NCBI GenBank assembly: GCA_006937955.1
Contig: SSNP01000420.1
Coordinates: 1-64,000 of the forward strand
Length of the DNA: 64,000 nucleotides
From: Pachypanchax playfairii
Lineage: Eukaryota; Chordata; Actinopteri; Cyprinodontiformes; Aplocheilidae
Direction: 5' to 3'
In this document: positions 58,102-64,000 of the stretch, piece by piece
Numbering within the stretch: the stretch's first letter is position 1
How the letters are laid out: each line of letters opens with the position of its first letter
The notes under the pieces: model-generated
Told to the model about the DNA's origin: nothing
Databases searched by the model: none
The model's input: only the letters and a program-made list of their open reading frames with translations
Program-made: the position numbers and the translations under genes

Positions 58102-58842
58102 TTGTTTTAATTTGCAAATCCAAACAATCTGTACTAAAACAATCTACTGCTTGTCACTACAAATAACTCTAAAGTTATAATAAAAAGTAAATTGTATTTA
58201 TCTCAGATGCGTGAAGAATCTGAATAAATTATGACTGACCCAAAGATTTTCTTTCCAAAGATTTGACAGCTGGCATTGAATAATTAAGTTTTTGTCAAGG
58301 TTTTAACAGTAATCTGATCATGGCCTCTCACCTCACCAACTTACAGAGACAAGACATTCATATCAAAAGCATTAGGAAATGAAAAAGAAATGTTTTCTAA
58401 TTCATTTTTATTATTTGCCCTTCTTCAATTATGGTTCACAGTTTTTTCTTGTCTTAGAAATCCGTGTTTCTTCCTCCTAGAAAGCAAATTATTTTTTTAT
58501 GTTTTTGTTGTCTGAGTCATTTTTTGTGTGTACATGAGAAAAACTATGCCTTTTTATGAATAAATGTATCCTTGCAGAATTTGTGCTCAGGCAGATGAAG
58601 ATGTAAGTTATCAAACAACTGGATCTTCTCCATTGGGTTGTACATTCTGAATCTGGCGAATTTAAATTTCATTTTGTTAATCAACTATATATACTGGTCA
58701 AATGTAAATTGAACTTAAGTTTCTTAGTTTGTCTGTCAGTGTTAGTTCCCCATGTTGTCATTTTTTTACTTTTATTTATGTTTCCATCATAACTGTTTAA
58801 CATTTTTGTAAAGACTAAATTACAACAACATATTTTGAACTA
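58102..58842. other. Non-coding DNA, nothing recognised
   Basis: Unique A+T-rich sequence between two repeats. Confidence 0.5.
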
Positions 58843-59102
58843 GAAAAGCACTCAGAGAGCGCAGACCTCCGCCAAGTGGACATATTGTAGAAAGTATTAT
58901 GTCCATATCTTTAAAAAAAAATCCTGGATCCAGACGGTAATCTGGATCACCCCCAAAATCTAATCAATTCTTCATTGGGTCATTTCTGACCTTTTCTGAA
59001 AATGTCATCAAAACCCATCAATTAGTTTTTGAGTTATCCTGCAAACAGAAAGACAGACAGACCAACCCTGAGGAAAACATTACCTCCTTGGCGGAGGTAA
59101 CA
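58843..59102 (+). repeat. Repeat with CCTCCGCCAAG ... CTTGGCGGAGG ends
   Basis: This is a common fish repeat running from AAAAGCACTCAGAGAGCGCA and GACCTCCGCCAAG to ACCTCCTTGGCGGAGGTAAC. The 12-bp ACCTCCGCCAAG and CTTGGCGGAGGT are inverted copies, so the transcript could fold into a stem. A 3' fragment of the same family is at 11083-11183. I cannot say firmly whether it is a retroelement tail (RTE-like) or a DNA element. Confidence 0.6.
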
Positions 59103-59288
59103 ATGGCTTGAGACAACTATTTTGTAAGAATGCAAAGTTGTCTCATGTTAGTTATTTTTTAAACCAAATCCATTACATTAATTTAAAGGATTACGTTAAC
59201 TGGATATTTAGAAATATATAACAGATACTAAAACTATAACAACCCAACCTCCATTTGCTAAAAAATTCAAATCTTGCAGTTTATTAAG

Positions 59289-61115
59289 TTTCAAGTTCAA
59301 GTTTATTTTTATATAAAGCGCCAGTTCATGACAAAGTCATCTAAGGCACTTCACAGAAAAATCAACCAATTAATAATAAAACATTTTCTATCTAAGGAAC
59401 CAGTCGATTGGGCTGAATTGTTATTTCAGCACAATCCCCCATCCTGAGCAAGCCCGATTGGTGACAGTGGAAAGGAACGACTCACCTTTTAACAGGAAGA
59501 AACCTCTAACAGAACCCGGCTCAGGATGGGCGGCCTTCTGCTTCAGCCAACTGGGGTCTGAGCTGACAGGAAAGAGACAAACACCGATGGATTTTGGCCA
59601 GTCGTCATGTCTATAGAAAGATAAACAGAGAAACAGTTAATGGCAGCAGTAACAATCAAAAGCAGTAACAATTTGATGGTTCTAGTGGGAATATTTCATC
59701 CCTTGTTTATGTGAGATACACCCTCCTCAGAGGCAGCCAGAGTAAAGAAAGACAGCAGAGTGGAGAAATGTTGTCAGTATGTCCTCCGGCAGTCTAAACC
59801 TATAGCAGCATAACTAAAGGGATGGATCAGGAGAACCCAAGCCAACCCTGACTATCGGATTGTGTAAAAAGGAAAGTTTTAAGCCTATTCTTAAAACTAC
59901 ACAAGGTGTCTGCCTCACGGATAAAAAGTGGAAGCTGGTTCCACAGGAGAGGAGCCTGATAACTAAAAGCTCTTCCTCCCATTCTACTTTTAGAAATTCT
60001 AGGAACTACAAGCAGACCTGCAGTCTGAGAGCGAAGAGCTCTGTTAGGAGCATATGGAACAATAAGATCTTTAATATAAGCTGGAGCTTGGTCGTTCAAG
60101 GCCTTATACGTCAAAAGTAAAACCTTAAACTTTATTCTAGACCTTACAGGGAGCCAATGAAGTGATGCTAAAACAGGAGAAATATGGTCTCCCCTTCTAA
60201 CTCTCATCAGAACTCTGGCAGCAGCATTTTGGATCAGCTGGAGGCCTTTAACAGAACTATTTGAACATCCTGATAATAAAGAATTACAATAATCAAGTCT
60301 AGAAGTAATAAATGCATAAACTAATGTTTCTGCATCTCTTTGATTCAAAATGATCCTAATTTTAGCAACATTACACAGGTGGCGTCATGGTAACATGCTT
60401 TATATGAGAACTAAAGGACATGTCCTGGTCAAAGATAACACCCAGGTTCTTTACCTTCTTGTTGGAGGCCAAATTAATGCCATCAAATGTTGATGACTGA
60501 CTACACAACTTGTTCCTAAGATTCTCAGGCCCAAAAGTCACAACCTCTGTCTTGTCTGAATTTAAAAGCAAAAAATTAAGCGTTATCAAATATTTTACAT
60601 CATTAAGACAAGCTTGTAATCTCTGCAGCTGGTTGGTCTCATCAGGCTTCATTGATAGATATAACTGAGTATCCTCAGCATAAAAATGGAATTTTATACC
60701 ATGTTGTCTGATAATTTTATCAAGCGGTAACATATATATAGTAAAGAGGATTGGTCCAAGCACTGAACCCTGAGGAACTCCATGACTGACTCTGGTATAT
60801 GAAGAAGATTCATTATTTACATGAACAAACTGGAATCTTTCAGTTAAATATGATTCAAACCAGTTTAATGCAGTTCCCTGAATCCCAATATCATATTCAA
60901 GCCTCTTTAATAGGATCTTATGATCTATAGTATCAAACGCAGCACTGAGATCTAACAGGACAAGTACAGACACAAGTCCACTGTCTGAGGCCATGAGAAT
61001 ATCATTAGAAACTTTCACCAGTGCTGTTTCAGTGCTATGATGAGCTCTAAATCCTGACTGGAACTCTTCAAAAAGATTATTACTGTGTAGATGATCACAT
61101 AACTGGAACCGCTTC
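59289..61115 (-). pseudogene. L2-clade LINE, 5'-truncated, reverse transcriptase broken
   Basis: On the minus strand, 61115-60390 encodes the reverse transcriptase core: EEFQSGFRAHHSTETALVKV, LLDLSAAFDTIDH (first catalytic Asp), GVPQGSVLGP and the active-site box, here YAED at 60682-60671 where YADD is usual. A small deletion near 60380 shifts the frame. The C-terminal part then runs from about 60390 to 59827 (NQRDAETLVYAFITSRLDYC, LQLIQNAAARVLMRVRRGDH, SLHWLPVRSRIKFKVLLLTY). The 3' UTR follows and ends in 'ataaacttgaacttgaaac' near 59289. The 5' endonuclease domain is absent. The motifs fit the fish L2 (Maui-like) group rather than Rex1. The active-site change and frameshift make it inactive. 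Confidence 0.88.
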
Positions 61116-61325
61116 ACTCCTCTGCCAGCAGGTGCTTGCCTCAGTTCCCTGGTCAGACGTCTCTGACTCCTGTGGATCATTCCAGTCTGCTACTTCTACT
61201 GTACCATTTCTCTGTGAACATTATCACTAAACCTTATAAACTGTTGGTCTGGAGTCTGGGCACCACTTTAGAGTTTGCTACAACCAAACAATCATGTCAC
61301 TAAAGAAAATTTTCATTACCAGATT
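61116..61325. other. Short spacer, nothing recognised
   Basis: Non-coding sequence between the truncated 5' end of the LINE and the next TTAA element. Confidence 0.5.
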
Positions 61326-61828
61326 TTAAAGAGGCTCTTCCAATAAAAACAGTTTTTCTGAGGTTTCTGTTGAATATTTTAGCTCCACAGATGTTCTTAC
61401 CTTCATAGTGTGTGTGAAAACAGGTCAACAACTAACCCTAACCCTTTATCTTTCAAACTATGCAGATGGCGATAACACCCAAGTTCTCCCAAGTTTGAAC
61501 AGCCTGTATTTGTTTCGTCACAACTCCTCTGTTCATTAGTACTCAGCCGCCGTTGAAACCACACCTAGCATGCTGCTGGCTAAAAGCTGTAGCATAAGAC
61601 GTAACAAACCGGAAAAGACTATGTGTGCTGTTGCCATGTGCAGCGGGGCAGGAAATTGTGTACCTTGCTGTTGCTGCCCGAATCCTGACGAATCTTGACG
61701 CAAACAGATTGAAAGGTCTGTAAATCAGTGTTTCCTAATGTTTTTTTAGATAAAATGTTTCGTATTACTGGTTAATACCTAAGAAATAACCACAAAGTCA
61801 TGAAATTTGTTTGAAATGGCATATTTAA
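61326..61828 (+). mobile_element. TTAA/AGAGGCC element, copy 4, with telomere-like patch
   Basis: The copy is flanked by TTAA at 61326-61329 and 61825-61828. It shares the family blocks but lacks the 'cataggctagtttgttagcc' segment through about 75 bp present in copies 2 and 3. Where the others read an 'cttctttttcagttttaat' tract, this copy has AACTAACCCTAACCCTTTAT. Confidence 0.8.
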
Positions 61829-63482
61829 TGTAAGCTGTGAGTAAAAAGAAATGATGCCTTTATTCAATTTTTGTTTCCTATTTTTTTCTTTCAATTTCTT
61901 CTTTTTTACTGTTCAGTATATTTCCTTGTCATAAAATAAAAAGGTATTTTCATATAGACTTACCGGTAAATGCATTCAAACAGGGAAAACTGCTAAATAA
62001 CAATGTCACACAACACTTGCATTGTGTTTTTGAGAGATTGGTGAAATAATAGTTAAACTGAATTATGTCATACTGTATAGCAAACATATATACAGTAAAA
62101 TGATGTTCACCCCCTCCCTTTCCCCAAAAAATATTTTTATAGACATGTCTTTCAATGTATTTTCACTGGTTCACAGCAAGAAAAATGTAAAAATCAGAAA
62201 ACAAACACCAGCCTCATTAGAATGTAGCACACACTCTGCACAAAATCCCAATCTTAAATTCCACTCATACTTTTAGTAAACTTATGCTTCACTTTCACCA
62301 GTTCTTGAATGAGTCAAATATTGATATGTACACAGCAGAAATACCTGGAGATCACAGGAAGCAAATGATCCATCAGTAAAAAACCAGAGTAAACATTTGT
62401 GCAACACCTTGAGAGAAGCGGTGGATGTGAAATGAATAGAAAGCAATTTCACTCATGATTGGACTTTTTAACTAAGATTAGATCATATTTATATGCTCTG
62501 CTCTAACACTCACACACAGTACCAGTATAAAGTTTAGACAGATTTAACTCCTTCAAAATAAAAACTGGTGTTTTACAGTGGCTGTAATGTAATACCACAG
62601 TGCTTGAATTTATGTAATCATCATGAGTGGTAATTGTTTCAATCACAAAAGTCTTACAAGCATATTGTCTGTTACGGTATTCAATTTAGAAAAGAGTTGG
62701 CCAAAGTTGAAAGTTCAGTTTAAAGATGAAGAAGTAAATCTCATAACTTAAACTGTCATAGTGATGGTTAAACTGAATCTATGATAACTGGTTACTGAGC
62801 CACTGGATATGCATTTGGTGATATGGGTCTGAGGTACAAGGCACCAGGATTTTTGACCTTGTTTTGCAGAGCTGGAGTTGGTGTGAAGAGTCATTGCAAC
62901 ATCCCCAGTTTAAGCTAAAATATGTCAACCAAAACTCTGTCTGAGGGTGTAAAATCCTTATCCAACATACAAAGTAACTAGCTTGGCCAGCTTATTAACC
63001 TGTTTGTAAATCAGTTAACATTGTTCAGGTTTTTCATTTCGGCTTTTCTTCTCAAACGTGGTTGTGGAGAAATTGAGTGATTTGATATTTTCTGTTTCTT
63101 TAATCTATCATCATCATTTGTTAAAATTGTCCATCTGCCATTGTCAATATTCACAGGTAACAACTAATGATTCAACGACTCTCAGGAGGGACAGGTGTGT
63201 CAGTGGCCCTCCGGATTTTAACAATCCCATAAGCTTTAAAACCTGGAACTCTTAAACCATGATCAAAACTGAAGAATTGGGATAGTTTTTGAATGCATAA
63301 CTGAAAATTGTAATGATGCATGGTGAATGACCCTTAGTGCAGCTAATATTCAGGAGACTCTCAAGAGTTGATGTCAAATAGAATACTCTCAGTAAAGACA
63401 AAACTAAAGCTGACAAGGCAGCAAAACAGAAATGACTTACAAAAATCTTGAGGAGTATTGAGACACTGGAAACACTAAGGGT
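61829..63482. other. Non-coding DNA, nothing recognised
   Basis: No coding motif or transposon end is recognised. Confidence 0.45.
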
Positions 63483-64000
63483 CTGATTTATCAATAGTCC
63501 AAGTAAAAAGCGCAAAATGTGTGACAAAAATTTTGCACCAAGGGCATGTTCCTGATTTGCAGGTGATCTACTAAGATTGATTGCGCAATTGATAACATGT
63601 GCAAAAAGCAATATTTTAATGAGAAATTTGACGGCACTATCCTCTTGCGGACGCAAGAAAGGCACAAACCGAAAATGAAATTGGAGCCATTAGAGTTTCA
63701 AATATGAGCAGAAGTGGCAAAGAAATATTGTTGCGCTACAGCAAAGACATTTTCAGGCTCCGCTATGTGATGTTGTGTAACATACAGCAAACAACAGTGC
63801 AGGGCAGCCTTGGCTGGTGCGTAAAGTGTCCCTTCAGCGCGGTCCAAACATTGACACCTGCTTTTCAGGATGTGGTGCACTCCACAATGTTTCTAGTGCA
63901 TATGTGGGCCAGATTATATCGATGTTCCCCCTTACTAGTCGTTGTGTTGAGCACAGGTGTTAGGAGGAAGGGGTAAAGGGGGTCTTCACCATCACCTTAG
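63483..64000. mobile_element. Possible left part of a DNA transposon, cut by the window edge
   Basis: GGGTCTGATTTATCAATAGT followed by AAGCGCAAAATGTGTG resembles the 'gggtctgatttactaa' termini of fish DNA transposons. Inside, a related block (TCTACTAAGATTGATTGCGC) recurs in the style of sub-terminal repeats. The other end lies beyond the window, so neither target duplication nor class can be checked. A 90-codon frame at 63704-63976 has no recognisable domain. Confidence 0.4.

Noticed and set aside
1..64000. CRISPR arrays, operons, tRNA or rRNA genes
   Set aside because: None seen. The sequence is vertebrate in character and the only tRNA-like signal is the SINE head at 50.5 kb.

Overview
The window reads as A+T-rich vertebrate DNA from a teleost fish. 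It carries Tc1/mariner elements of two groups, an L2-clade LINE, a Rex3/RTE-like fragment, a tRNA-derived SINE and many short DNA transposons, which together are typical of ray-finned fish. There are no dense open reading frames, no operons and no bacterial signals. Species and chromosome cannot be told from the sequence.

The only host gene I can support lies on the minus strand near 53.6-54.7 kb. A first coding exon (54685-54738) encodes a signal peptide, and a second (53576-53684) encodes the start of a cadherin prodomain. They are separated by a 1,000-bp phase-0 intron with consensus splice sites, and the second exon ends in phase 1 at a consensus donor. This is the layout of the first two exons of classical and T-type cadherins, whose intron 2 is often very large. 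Positions 1-53575 are therefore best read as part of intron 2, which would explain why the region has no other host gene. A GC-rich, CpG-containing stretch with an inverted CCAAT box (about 54520-55020) is the likely promoter, and sequence beyond about 55 kb is upstream DNA.

Mobile elements from left to right: a decayed DD36E Tc1-like copy (4819-5515); a nested repeat cluster (10059-11996) with a 647-bp inserted element, two retroelement tails and a Rex3-like C terminus; a TTAA-flanked short element (15789-16204); the first copy of a recurring family with TTAA ends and AGAGGCC termini (18003-18592, then 27335-28002, 48281-48858 and 61326-61828); an intact 340-codon Tc1-like transposase (25418-26440) between 201-bp inverted repeats; an element with TTAA-type ends that carries a THAP zinc-finger exon (32663-33554); an intact 346-codon DD36E transposase in a complete element (34562-35783); a fold-back element fused to a DD36E fragment (44925-45782); a dimeric SINE (50442-50857); a DNA element with TAGCTAC ends (57388-58101); an L2-type LINE (59289-61115); and the left end of another DNA element at the right edge.

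One important caution concerns the assembly. The flanks of the 25-kb Tc1 element are inverted copies of each other (24418-25254 and 26457-27293). The inverted copy stops at the last base before a run of ten Ns, which is followed by 14 Gs. This looks like a misassembly through the transposon's inverted repeats. The segment from about 26457 to 27293, and the join to the sequence beyond it, should not be trusted.
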